In this document: positions 52,936 through 62,015 of the stretch, in pieces
How positions within the stretch are numbered: position 1 is the stretch's first letter
How the letters are laid out: every line of letters starts with the position of its first letter
Source of the DNA: CAYSCW01 sp964429795
GTDB taxonomy: Bacteria; Acidobacteriota; Aminicenantia; Aminicenantales; Aminicenantaceae
Length of the DNA: 64,000 nucleotides
Assembly: GCA_964429795.1 (NCBI GenBank)
Contig: CAYSCW010000013.1
Location: forward strand, 12,734-76,733
Direction of reading: 5' to 3'
Notes under the pieces: generated by a model
Seen by the model: only the letters and a program-made list of their open reading frames with translations
What the model was told of the DNA's origin: nothing
The model's database searches: none
Position numbers and translations under genes: made by a program

Positions 52936-52971
52936 TCAACCAGCATATCAGAAAAGGAATTTCTTATCCTT
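52886..52971. repeat. Dispersed repeat family R1, copy 4 (short)
   Basis: Eighty-six bases from TCGTCATTCATGAC through GGCAAAATTGGCGAATGAAT to AGAAAAGGAATTTCTTATC match 62086-62172 with few changes. The repeat boundary cuts into a truncated gene. Confidence 0.8.
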
Positions 52972-52993
52972 CCAATTGTACCAAGTGTCCAAG

Positions 52994-53031
52994 TGTCCAC
53001 CAGGGGACATCGACTGTTTTGTAAGCGGACA
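52994..53031 (+). promoter_or_regulatory. Candidate enhancer-binding-protein sites for permease 1
   Basis: TGTCCACCAGGGGACA (52994-53009) is a dyad of the form TGTnC-N6-GnACA. A weaker site ending GCGGACA spans 53015-53031, starting 21 bp further on. The same 21-bp offset is found upstream of permease 2. Confidence 0.45.
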
Positions 53032-53086
53032 TTATTTCAGCTCGCTCCCCCAAGAATTTCCCGAGTTTCACTCTGGATAATTCAAA

Positions 53087-53102
53087 TGGCATATTTATTG
53101 CT
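53087..53102 (+). promoter_or_regulatory. Sigma-54 (-24/-12) promoter of permease 1
   Basis: TGGCATATTTATTGCT has GG at 53088-53089 and GC at 53100-53101 with 10 bp between. Initiation near 53113 would exclude the ATG at 53103 and supports the start at 53127. Confidence 0.65.
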
Positions 53103-53126
53103 ATGTTATTAAAAGAACGCATAGCC

Positions 53127-55514
53127 ATGTTAAAAAATTATTTAAAAATTGCCATGAGGAATATCAAAAAACACAAGGGCTATTCCTTTATCAATATCGC
53201 TGGCCTTGCTGTGGGCATGACCTGCTGCATTCTTATCCTGTTATGGGTTCATGATGAGTTTAGCTATGACAGATACCATGAAAAGGCCACTCGTATATAC
53301 CGAATAACGTATGCCGAGGAGATCGGCGGCGCGTATGACCATTATGCTGTCCCACCCTTTGCTGCTGCTCCGGCTTTTGAAGCTGAAGTGCCCGAGATCG
53401 TCGCATACACAAGACTCTGGCAGCGAACTGGGCTCATTAAGTACAACGATAAAAAATTTGACGAACGAGGAATCTTCTATGTTGATAAAGACTTTTTCAA
53501 AATCTTTACCCACGAATTTATCAAGGGCGAACCAGCCACAGCCCTTGTAACTCCGGGCTCAATTGTTCTGACCCAATCTATGGCAAAAAAAATATTCGGT
53601 GATGAAAGCTCCTTGGGAAAAACCATTAATCTCACCGAGGATGGTGATCTCAAGGTTACAGGAGTGGTCAAAGATGTACCCAGGAATTCCCATTTTCGAT
53701 TCAATTACCTGGTTTCCATGAACACCATCCAAGGGAGAAGAGCCGAGTTTCTGGACGCTTGGCTGGCCATAATGGGATGGTCATACATCCTGCTCGATGA
53801 GAGCGCCGATTATAAGGTGGTAGAGAAAAAATTAGTGCCCATCGTGGATAATCACGCAGGAGCAGAAGCCCAAAAGTATGGGCAAAAAATGTTCTACTTC
53901 CTCCAGCCGCTTACTGACATCCATTTGAAATCTCATCTCGAAGGAGAAATCGAAGGGAATGGAGATATCCGCTATGTCTATGTCTTCTCCATCATTGCAT
54001 GATTCATTCTCGTGATTGCCTGTATTAATTTCATGAACTTATCCACCGCCCGTTCAGCCAACCGGGGTAAGGAAGTCGGGCTGAGGAAAATTCTGGGTGC
54101 GCACAGAAAACGTTTGGTTGTCCAGTTTATCACAGAATCGGTCTGCTTTTCGTTCTTTGCTTTGGTCTTGGCCGTTAACTTGGTCTGGATTCTGCTCCCG
54201 GCCTTCAACAAACTTACTGGAAAAGAAATCACCATAACATCTCTCATAACCTGGATTGTGGTCTTGGGATTGTTTGGGCTGGTGGTATTTACTGGAATAG
54301 CGGCAGGAAGTTATCCAGCTTTCTACCTTTCTTCCTTCCAGCCTATTAACACTTTAAGAAAAAAAGTGCAGAGGGGGTCTCATAGATCGATCATTCGAAC
54401 CTTCCTCGTTATTTTTCAATTCACAATCTCCATCATCCTTATCGCCAGTACATTTACCGTATTGAAACAATTGAGCTTCATGAAGAATCAAAAATTGGGG
54501 TTTAAAAAAGAGCAGGTCCTTGCTGTTCGGATCAAAGGCAAGGTCTTCCAAGAGCAGTTTGAAGCATTTAAGAATGAATTGAAAAAGAACGTCAACATCA
54601 TAGAGGCTTCTTATGCAAATGGTATCCCAGGAAAAACAGGGACGATCCTGACCACCTTTCTTGAAGGACAACCAGACAGTGTAACCTACACCTTCGATTT
54701 TATTTTTGCCGATTACGACTTTCTGAAAACATACGAGATTGATCTCGTCAAAGGACGCGATTTCTCACGTGAGTTCGGAGCGGATAAGGAAGGTGCCTAT
54801 CTGATCAATGAAACCGCAGCGGCAAAGCTTGGTTGGGGAGAAGAGACCCTGGGAAAGAAAATCGGTTTTTCCAGAGAAATTATGCGCCCGATTGTAGGAA
54901 TCGTCAAGGATTTTCATTACAGGTCGCTTAAACAGGTCATTGGTCCGCTGGCAATCTATCTAAGACCCAGACATGATATTTACTTGTCCATCAAAATGAA
55001 CACGGACGATGTCTCTTCAACTCTGTCTTACATTGAGAAGACTTGGAATGCTTTTGAGAAGGAGAGAAGTTTTGAGTACTTTTTCGTTGATGAGAACTTC
55101 GATTCCTTGTATCATTCAGAGGAGCAATTAAGTCAGATCATCACCTTCTTTGCATTTGTCGCGATATTTGTGGCCTGTCTCGGCCTTTTCGGTCTGGCCT
55201 CTTACACGGCAGAACAGAGGACTAAAGAGTTCGGCATAAGAAAAGTGTTGGGGGCGTCTGTCGGGTCCATCCTGCTCCAGCTTTCCCGGAATTTCCTGAA
55301 GTGGGTTCTGATTGCCAACGTAATTGCCTGGCCGGTGACATATATTGTCATGAATAACTATTGGCTTTCCAATTTTCCATTCCGAATTCATCTCAGCCTC
55401 TTGATATTTGTTGTGGCGGGCATGATTGTCCTTACTATCGCCTTGCTCACTGTCAGCTACCAGTCCATAAAAGCGGCTGTCGCCAATCCAGCAGATTCGT
55501 TTCGATATGAATGA
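53127..55514 (+). pseudogene. Orphan FtsX/MacB-type permease 1, one in-frame TGA
   Basis: Starting at 53127 (MLKNYLKIAMRNIKKHKGYS, the same start as its two paralogues), the frame runs 795 codons to 55514 with one TGA at 54000-54002 (codon 292). The interruption reads FSIIA-stop-FILVIACINFMNL, where paralogues read FSLIAVIILIIACINFMNL, so only one codon differs. The layout is transmembrane helix, MacB-type periplasmic domain, FtsX domain, then the same again. The last block is YQSIKAAVANPADSFRYE. No ATPase gene is adjacent. It is interrupted either by mutation or by assembly error. A sigma-54-type promoter precedes it. Confidence 0.82.
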
Positions 55515-55673
55515 TTTCTCACCTTCATCTCTTGGATATGATGTCTCCGGTGGGGATAAGACTTAGAATGCCTTTTTTGCCCCTAAAAATGCGTGTTTAA
55601 GCAGTAATTTTAGAGAATAAAAGGAGATTATTTGTTTCAAATCAATAATTTAGTTTGGCCCGACCCCATTTGG
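55513..55673. repeat. Post-permease repeat P, copy A
   Basis: About 160 bp start at the permease 1 stop codon (TGATTTCTCACCTTCATCTC) and run through GATGTCTCCGGTGGGGATAA and GAATGCCTTTTTTGCCCC to TTGGCCCGAC. The stretch is nearly identical to copy B after permease 2. Confidence 0.9.
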
Positions 55674-55718
55674 CCCGTCGGACCCCATTTGGCCCGTCGC
55701 ATTTGGCCCGCATTTGGT
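55655..55718. repeat. Short tandem repeat of the GGCCCG / CCCCATTT type
   Basis: TTTGGCCCGACCCCATTTGG is followed by further shortened units of CCCATTTGGCCCGTCG type down to GGCCCGCATTTGG. The words appear once in the copies of repeat P at 58.6 and 61.95 kb. Confidence 0.75.
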
Positions 55719-55902
55719 GACTTCTCATATCCGGCATTTTAAATTACAATTATCCTCAGATCCACTTCCCTTGAACGCTAAGAGAATGTACCGCCAAGAC
55801 AGCTTTTCGGAAGGAGGATAATATGAGAGAGCAAGATCTCATTGCAGCTGAGAAAATAAGCTATAATTCAGGTTATTAAGTTGATCTATATACTACCTCC
55901 TC

Positions 55903-55939
55903 TGTCCGCTTGCGTACATATTTTGTTCGAGAGTGGACA
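55903..55939 (+). promoter_or_regulatory. Candidate enhancer-binding-protein sites for permease 2
   Basis: TGTCCGCTTGCGTACA (55903-55918) is a dyad TGTnCGCnnGCGnACA. TGTTCGAGAGTGGACA (55924-55939) matches TGTnC-N6-GnACA. They start 21 bp apart (two helical turns) and lie 43-79 bp before the -24 element. Confidence 0.6.
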
Positions 55940-55980
55940 GATGGCGTCCAATAAGCGTTTAATCTCCCAAGGAATAAATT

Positions 55981-55997
55981 TGGCACAATTATTGCAG
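55981..55997 (+). promoter_or_regulatory. Sigma-54 (-24/-12) promoter of permease 2
   Basis: TGGCACAATTATTGCAG is a near-perfect match to TGGCAC-N5-TTGCA, with GG at 55982-55983 and GC at 55994-55995. Confidence 0.8.
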
Positions 55998-56043
55998 AAA
56001 AAAATTCGAAATATGTAATAACAACCACACTAGGTGATTTTCC

Positions 56044-58443
56044 ATGTTGAAAAACTATTTAAAAATTACGCTTAGAAACATTAAAAGATACAAAGGATAT
56101 GCCATCATTAATGCGGCCGGCCTGGCGATAGGGATGGCCTGCTGTGTTCTGATCGTTCTTTATATTCAGTCTGAGCTCAGTTTCGACAGATACCATGAAA
56201 AAGCAGACAGGATCTATCTTTTAAAAAGACACGGCCTTTACGGAGGCAAAGAGCTGATCAGTAGTTCCAACAATGCCCTCTCGGCCGTCTATATGAAAAA
56301 AGACTTTCCGGAGGTCGAAAACACAGTCAGAATCGGCTTCATGCCCAATCCGGCCGTCAAATACCTGGAAAAAAAGTTCTATGTGGGCCGGGCCCTTTAT
56401 GCCGATGATTCTTTTTTCGAGATATTCACCTATCCCATGTTAAAAGGAAACCCGAAAACCGCTCTTGAAGCCCCCTTTTCCGTTGTTATCACCGAAGAGA
56501 TAGCATATAGATATTTCGGCGATGAAGACCCCCTCGGAAAATCGCTCCGCTTTAACAACCAGGATGATTACACCGTAACCGGTGTGATCGAAAATGTCCC
56601 CCGCAACTCTCATCTTTTGTTTGATATGCTTTGTTCTTTTCAGACACAGTATTCCCAAAACCCCAAAGGCCATCCTTTCTTGAACGATTTCATCTCGAAT
56701 ACCTTCTGGACATACGTCCTGCTTGAAAAAGGCGCAGATCCCCGCACTCTGGAAACCAAATTCCCTGAATTCATAGAAAAATACGGGGGCAAAAGACTCA
56801 AATTTATCGGGAGCACCATGGAGTATTTTCTTATGCCCCTAACCAAAATCCATCTTCATACTCCATTAAGCGGAGAAAGAACAGGAATCGGGGCGATCCT
56901 TTATATTTATATCTTTTCTCTTATTGCGGTTATTATTTTGATTATAGCCTGTATTAACTTTATGAATCTTGCCACGGCCCGCTCCACCAGAAGAGCCCAG
57001 GAAGTCGGAATTAGGAAAGTGCTGGGAGCTGTCAAATGGGGGCTGGTCAAGCAGTTTCTGTGCGAGTCTTTTTTCTACAGTTTCTTCGCACTTTTCCTTG
57101 CTATGAGCCTTACAGAATTCGCCCTTCCCATAATGAGCTCGATCGTTGGATATGAATTATCGCTCAACTTCTTAAACATGCCGTGGCTTATCCCGGCGCT
57201 TTTAGGGATTACGCTATTTGTGGGATTTGCGGCCGGCAGCTATCCGGCCTTTTATCTGGCCGCGTTTCAACCGGCTCGGATTTTAAAAGGCGGTGTGAGG
57301 ACAGGAAAGAAAAACACTCTTTTCAGGAGTGTTCTGGTGGTGCTTCAGTTCGCTGCTTCAGTGACACTTATTATCGGCACCGTTATTATTATCCGGCAGC
57401 TCGCCTATATGAAAAATAAAAACCCGGGATTTAATAAAGAACAGGTGGTTGTGCTTCCCTTCAGGGATGAAGAGCTCAGAAAATCTTTGAGCACCATAAA
57501 AACCGAGCTAAAAGGTCAGTCAGGAATCATCCATGTGGCTGTTTCCTCGGACATACCCGGCCAGTATCCCCAGCTTAACTCAAAACATCCTGAGGGTTTT
57601 CCCAGCAATCAACCTCCGCTCATGTATGACCTGAATGTGGATGAGGATTTTATCCGAACAATGGGAATGGAGATCATCACAGGTAGGGATTTCTCCCAGG
57701 AATTCGGCGCCGACAAAAAAGCCGCCATCATCAATGAAACAGCGGCCAAACAGTTCGGATGGGATAATCCAATCGGCAAAAGGATCGGAGGGTACAGCGG
57801 AATAAAAACAGTGATCGGGGTTGTCCGGGACTATCATCAATTACCTCTAACTCAAGAAATGAAGCCCCTCTACATCAGAATCAGCCCTGAAGATAAATAC
57901 AATCCCTACCGGATGCTGAGCGTAAGGATCGCTCCGGGAGGCATCAGCAGCACGCTTAATATCATTGAAACCAAATGGAACGAGATCTATCCCAATCATC
58001 CTTTTGATTACTTTTTCCTGGATGAATCCTTTGGAGAACAGTTCCAAGAAATAGAACGCACCAAAATACTATCCTCTTATTTTGCCGGGCTGGCTATATT
58101 TATCGCCTGTCTAGGCCTGTACGGATTGGCCTCGTTTATGACCGAACAGAGGACCAAAGAGATCGGGATAAGAAAAGTCCTCGGCGCCACCACATCAAAG
58201 ATTGTCTACCTGATCTCAAAAGACCTTGTCAAAATGGTGGCCCTCGCTAATGCCATCGCCTGGCCTGTCGCATACCTGCTCATGAGAAACTGGCTGTCTG
58301 CATTCCCCTACCGCGTGAATATCACCGTGCTGACATTTCTCTTCTCAGGCATCGTTGTACTTATCATCGGCCTGGCCACCGTTTCCTACCAGTCCATAAA
58401 AGTGGCTGTCGCCAATCCAGCAAATTCGCTTCGGTATGAATGA
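56044..58443 (+). CDS. Orphan FtsX/MacB-type permease 2
   Basis: This 799-residue inner-membrane protein has two MacB_PCD + FtsX modules. The first transmembrane helix is at about 21-41 (IINAAGLAIGMACCVLIVLY), then periplasmic domain 1 (about 45-280), FtsX helices (about 285-420; LIAVIILIIACINFMNLATA, then EVGIRKVLGAVKWGLVKQFL). Periplasmic domain 2 is at about 450-665 and the last FtsX domain at about 675-795 (IACLGLYGLASFMTEQRTKE, EIGIRKVLGATTSKIVYLIS). It would normally need an ATPase, but none is encoded nearby. The architecture is similar to the duplicated orphan permeases known from Acidobacteria. The substrate is unknown. Expression is probably sigma-54 dependent. Confidence 0.9.
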   Translation: MLKNYLKITLRNIKRYKGYAIINAAGLAIGMACCVLIVLYIQSELSFDRYHEKADRIYLLKRHGLYGGKELISSSNNALSAVYMKKDFPEVENTVRIGFMPNPAVKYLEKKFYVGRALYADDSFFEIFTYPMLKGNPKTALEAPFSVVITEEIAYRYFGDEDPLGKSLRFNNQDDYTVTGVIENVPRNSHLLFDMLCSFQTQYSQNPKGHPFLNDFISNTFWTYVLLEKGADPRTLETKFPEFIEKYGGKRLKFIGSTMEYFLMPLTKIHLHTPLSGERTGIGAILYIYIFSLIAVIILIIACINFMNLATARSTRRAQEVGIRKVLGAVKWGLVKQFLCESFFYSFFALFLAMSLTEFALPIMSSIVGYELSLNFLNMPWLIPALLGITLFVGFAAGSYPAFYLAAFQPARILKGGVRTGKKNTLFRSVLVVLQFAASVTLIIGTVIIIRQLAYMKNKNPGFNKEQVVVLPFRDEELRKSLSTIKTELKGQSGIIHVAVSSDIPGQYPQLNSKHPEGFPSNQPPLMYDLNVDEDFIRTMGMEIITGRDFSQEFGADKKAAIINETAAKQFGWDNPIGKRIGGYSGIKTVIGVVRDYHQLPLTQEMKPLYIRISPEDKYNPYRMLSVRIAPGGISSTLNIIETKWNEIYPNHPFDYFFLDESFGEQFQEIERTKILSSYFAGLAIFIACLGLYGLASFMTEQRTKEIGIRKVLGATTSKIVYLISKDLVKMVALANAIAWPVAYLLMRNWLSAFPYRVNITVLTFLFSGIVVLIIGLATVSYQSIKVAVANPANSLRYE

Positions 58444-58590
58444 TTTCTCACCTTCATCTCTTGGATATGATGTCTCCGGTGGGGATAAGGCTTAGAATGC
58501 CTTTTTTGCCCCTAAAAATGCGTGTTTAAGCTGGAATTTTAGAGAATAAAAGGAGGTTATTTATTTCAAATCAATAATTTAGCTTGGCCC
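58441..58590. repeat. Post-permease repeat P, copy B
   Basis: It starts at the permease 2 stop and parallels copy A base for base, with only a handful of substitutions, to AGCTTGGCCCGAC. Copy B then runs straight into the start codon of permease 3. Confidence 0.9.
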
Positions 58591-58597
58591 GACATCA

Positions 58598-60994
58598 ATG
58601 TTGAAAAACTATTTAAAAGTTATATTAAGAAACCTAAAAGAGCAAAAAGGCTATTCCTTTATCAATATTGCCAGCCTGGCCATCGGCCTTTCCTGCTGCC
58701 TGTTGATAATGCTGTATATCAGACATGAATTCAGCTATGACAAGTACCATAATAATGCCCAGTATATTTATCGGGTTGTAAGAGAGCACCAAGGGGAACC
58801 CACCTGGTACAATTCATCCGAGCATCCCCTGGCTGCATCACTCAAAGAAGATTTTCCCGAGGTTGTCAAAGCGACCAGAGTGAAAAAAAATGATGAAGTC
58901 GGAGTCGTTGAACATGAATCAAAACGTTTTAATGAGGCAGGGATATACTTTGTTGACCAGGATTTTTTAGATATCTTTACCTTTCCGCTCCTTTCAGGAG
59001 ATGTGCATACCGCCCTGAAAGAGCCCTTTTCTGTTCTTATCACCCAGGAAATGGCCGAGAAATATTTAGGGAATGAGGAGCCGGTGGGTAAAATCCTGCG
59101 GATCAAAGAATGGTACGGGGAAAAAAAATATGACTACAAAATAAGAGGTGTCCTTGAAAATATTCCCGAGAATTCTCATTTCAGGTTTGATTTTTTAGTA
59201 TCCTACAATACGCTGTACACCCTGAAGAGAGAGGGGAAAGATTCGGTTGAAACGTGGAGCTACTATGAACCCAAAACTTATATCCTACTGGAATCCCAGG
59301 CAGATCCGATAGAGCTGGAAGGAAAATTTCCCGACTTCTTGAGAAAATACAAGGGCGAAGAGTCGGCCTCAGAAAAACTGCACCTCCAGCCTCTGACAGG
59401 TATTCATCTGGGTGGAAACTTGAGGTTTGAGCTGGAAACCAACAGCGATATGAAATATATCTATTTGTTTTCAGCCATTGCCGTTTTTATCATGCTCATC
59501 GCCTGCTTGAATTACATAAACCTTTCTGTTGCCCGGTCAGCAAAACGGGCTGTTGAAGTCGGCATGAGAAAAGTTGTGGGCGCTAATAAGGCTCAACTTG
59601 TCAGGCAGTTTCTGGTTGAATCCATAGCCTTTTCTATCCTTGCTCTCATGATTTCTTTTTTATTGGTCGATCTCGTATTGTCGGGGTTCTGTTCTTTGAT
59701 CGAAAGAAATCTGACGTTAAGTTTATCCCAGGACCTGAATATGGTATTGGTTTTTCTAGGACTCGCCGTCTTTATAGGATTCCTTTCCGGAAGCTATCCG
59801 GCTTTTTTTATCTCCTCATTTCATCCTATCAAGGTCATCAAGGGGACACTGATAATCGGCTCCAAAAGTTCGGCTGTTTTCAGGAATTCTCTAGTCGTGG
59901 TCCAGTTTGCTGTATCGATCATTCTGATCGTCTGCACCTTTGTAATCCACAACCAGCTCAGTTACATAAGAAACAGAAACCTTGGATTCGATAGAGAACA
60001 AATCGTCACTGTCTATACCATGGATGAGAATCTGAAAAGAAACCCAGAACCACTGAAGAAGGAGTTGTTAAAAAATCCCGGAATATCGGGAGTCTCCGCT
60101 TCATTAGACTTGCCCATAACCGTACGCAGGACTTCCAATGTTGAATGGGACGAACAGGGAGAGAGACGGAAATCAGAAATATATTTCACCTTCGTTGATT
60201 ATGATTATTTTAAAGTCTATGAGATGGAGGTCGTAAAAGGCAGGAGCTTCTCAGAGGATTTTCCCAGGGACAAAGTACAAGCCGTTATAATCAATGAAAC
60301 AGCAGCGAGAAACCTGGGCTGGGAGGAACCTGTAGGAAGACGGGTTTACAGCCAGGGAAGGGAGTTCACTGTAATAGGCATGATAAAGGATTTTCATTTT
60401 CAATCGCTGCACCGGAGAATCGACCCCTTGTTTTTCCTGTTTTATGAAGGCAGGGGTCTCGATTTCTTCTCTATCAAGGTCAGTCCTTCCAATATTCCAA
60501 GCACCATAGGTTTCATCGAGGAAAAATGGAGGAGATTTTCTCCTGAATTTCCTTTTCAATACACCTTCCTGGATGAAAGAGTGGACAAGACTTATAAAGC
60601 CGAGCAGAGATTGGGACAGAGTTTCAACATTTTCACTTTTATTGCTCTCTCTATTGCCTGTATGGGCTTGATCGGCTTGGCATCTTTCATCTCGGAGCAG
60701 AAGAGAAAAGAGATCGGTATCCGAAAAGTTCTTGGCGCCGACATCAAGAGTATCATTGTCCTTCTGGCAAGAGAGTATGTGAAATGCATCGCTGTGGCAG
60801 CTGTGATCGCCTGGCCAATTGGCTATTTTGTCATGAGCAGATGGCTCCAGAACTTCGCCTATAGAACCAGCATCGGAATCGAAATTTTTATCCTGTCCGG
60901 TTTAGTGGCTTTTGTTTTTGCGCTCCTCACTGTCAGCTACCAGTCCATAAAAGCGGCTGTTGCTAACCCAGCAGATTCGCTTCGGTATGAATGA
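58598..60994 (+). CDS. Orphan FtsX/MacB-type permease 3
   Basis: The 798-residue protein has the same two-module layout: MLKNYLKVILRNLKEQKGYS, first helix IASLAIGLSCCLLIMLYI, first FtsX block LFSAIAVFIMLIACLNYINL, last FtsX block IACMGLIGLASFISEQKRKE and EIGIRKVLGADIKSIIVLLA, and the shared C-terminus YQSIKAAVANPADSLRYE. All key blocks are intact. Unlike the first two it has no -24/-12 promoter; its start is 8 bp after repeat copy B, so it may depend on read-through from permease 2. No ATPase is adjacent. Confidence 0.9.
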   Translation: MLKNYLKVILRNLKEQKGYSFINIASLAIGLSCCLLIMLYIRHEFSYDKYHNNAQYIYRVVREHQGEPTWYNSSEHPLAASLKEDFPEVVKATRVKKNDEVGVVEHESKRFNEAGIYFVDQDFLDIFTFPLLSGDVHTALKEPFSVLITQEMAEKYLGNEEPVGKILRIKEWYGEKKYDYKIRGVLENIPENSHFRFDFLVSYNTLYTLKREGKDSVETWSYYEPKTYILLESQADPIELEGKFPDFLRKYKGEESASEKLHLQPLTGIHLGGNLRFELETNSDMKYIYLFSAIAVFIMLIACLNYINLSVARSAKRAVEVGMRKVVGANKAQLVRQFLVESIAFSILALMISFLLVDLVLSGFCSLIERNLTLSLSQDLNMVLVFLGLAVFIGFLSGSYPAFFISSFHPIKVIKGTLIIGSKSSAVFRNSLVVVQFAVSIILIVCTFVIHNQLSYIRNRNLGFDREQIVTVYTMDENLKRNPEPLKKELLKNPGISGVSASLDLPITVRRTSNVEWDEQGERRKSEIYFTFVDYDYFKVYEMEVVKGRSFSEDFPRDKVQAVIINETAARNLGWEEPVGRRVYSQGREFTVIGMIKDFHFQSLHRRIDPLFFLFYEGRGLDFFSIKVSPSNIPSTIGFIEEKWRRFSPEFPFQYTFLDERVDKTYKAEQRLGQSFNIFTFIALSIACMGLIGLASFISEQKRKEIGIRKVLGADIKSIIVLLAREYVKCIAVAAVIAWPIGYFVMSRWLQNFAYRTSIGIEIFILSGLVAFVFALLTVSYQSIKAAVANPADSLRYE

Positions 60995-61054
60995 CTTCCT
61001 GCCTAAAAATTGGTAAAATCCTGAATCGCCAGAGCGATCGAAGTCTTCCGGACT

Positions 61055-61749
61055 GTGCGTAAGAATCATGCCGAGGCCCTCATCTTCAGGGAAGCCGCCT
61101 TGAATCGCTTGGGATATCAGTATCTGAATTCAAGGAAAATTGAAGAGGCCCTGGGGATATTCAAGCTAAACATCTTGGGACCGAGCGATCTCTTTACCAA
61201 AGAAGGTTTTATATTTGTGTATCAGGATGTCCACGATAAATTCAAATTTGAGGGCGATTTTATCGTTATGAGGCCTTACCTACCTGACAAACTCGGCCCT
61301 CAGGATACCGATGAAAGCAGCGATTTCTACGATGCTATCGAGTGGTTGCTGGAGAATATTCCGAATCATAACGGCCGGAGGGGTGTGGAGTGGCTCTTAT
61401 GGCAGGATGGTTTGAGGCCGAAGATTTTTACGGTCCCGTGAGTATTTACGCTACGATTAAAAAGAAAAACACACATAACCAGAACATCCTGGTGGTGGGG
61501 CCCTGGTTGCATGGAGGATGGGGCTACATGGATGGAGATGAGCTGGGCGACATCAAGTTCGATCAAAAAACAGGTGTGTATTACAGAGAGAAAGTGGAAT
61601 TCCCGTTCCTTATATATCACTTGAAAGGGGAAGGAGAACTCGACCTGCCTGAAGCCTTAGTTTTTGAAACTGGGGCGAACGAGTGGAGATCCTATGACCA
61701 GTGGCCGCCCAAAGGAACAACCGAAAAACGGATTGTTAATAAGAGATAA
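61055..61749 (+). pseudogene. Debris of a TPR tail joined to a CocE/NonD-type hydrolase
   Basis: Bases 61055-61150 encode a TPR-like tail (LNRLGYQYLNSRKIEEALGI). From about 61170 the same frame reads FTKEGFIFVYQDVHDKFKFE, then FIVMRPYLPDKLGPQDTDES and DAIEWLLENIPNHNGR, typical of the CocE/alpha-amino-acid ester hydrolase N-terminal region. A second frame from about 61390 reads AGWFEAEDFYGPVSIYATIK, then VVGPWLHGGWGYMDGDEL and LPEALVFETGANEWRSYDQW, the later part of the same family. The part between, including the nucleophile serine, is missing and the frame shifts near 61385. It is non-functional. Confidence 0.8.
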
Positions 61750-61867
61750 TGATTTGGTATCTCTAAAAGCCGCCTCCCGTTTGATAGAAGGAGCCATAAA
61801 GGGAATAAAAGGCAAAAAAATTAGCAACGAGAGTTGGCTTCATTTTATCCGGCTGGATTTGTCTTAA
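61750..61867 (+). other. Short open stretch of uncertain nature
   Basis: One frame stays open (VSLKAASRLIEGAIKGIKGK, then ISNESWLHFIRLDLS) and stops at 61867. It has no start with a ribosome-binding site and could be another gene fragment. Confidence 0.3.
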
Positions 61868-61975
61868 AAGGCTCATTTTGCCCCCAAAAAAGCATGTTTA
61901 AGCTGAAATTTGAGTGGAAAAAAGAAGGTTATTTTCTATAAATAAATAAGTTAGCTTGGCCCGACCCCATTTGGT
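61868..61975. repeat. Post-permease repeat P, copy C (diverged)
   Basis: GGCTCATTTTGCCCCCAAAA, then GCATGTTTAAGCTGAAATTT, AAGAAGGTTATTTTCT and TTAGCTTGGCCCGACCCCAT follow copies A and B in the same order with more changes. It lies about 870 bp after permease 3, beyond the hydrolase debris. Confidence 0.8.
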
Positions 61976-62015
61976 CATTTGGTGGTCGATAACAAAGATC
62001 TTCAAATGTGGCAGA

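Larger units (their letters stand above)
55719..56043. other. Intergenic region and regulatory leader of permease 2
   Basis: No gene is supported here. The stretch carries the paired dyads at 55903-55939 and the sigma-54-type promoter at 55981-55997, then a leader of about 37 nt. Confidence 0.55.

Noticed and set aside
53127..55514. Alternative genetic code with TGA as sense
   Set aside because: TGA ends many intact genes here, including all three permeases and the ECF sigma factor, so it is a normal stop.
58441..58597. Sigma-54 promoter for permease 3
   Set aside because: The only TTGGCCC word before the start lacks a GC ten bases after its GG; no dyad pair is present.
61664..61867. 67-codon frame after the hydrolase debris
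   Set aside because: Its first half is an out-of-frame reading of the CocE fragment; only the distal part is noted as an uncertain open stretch.
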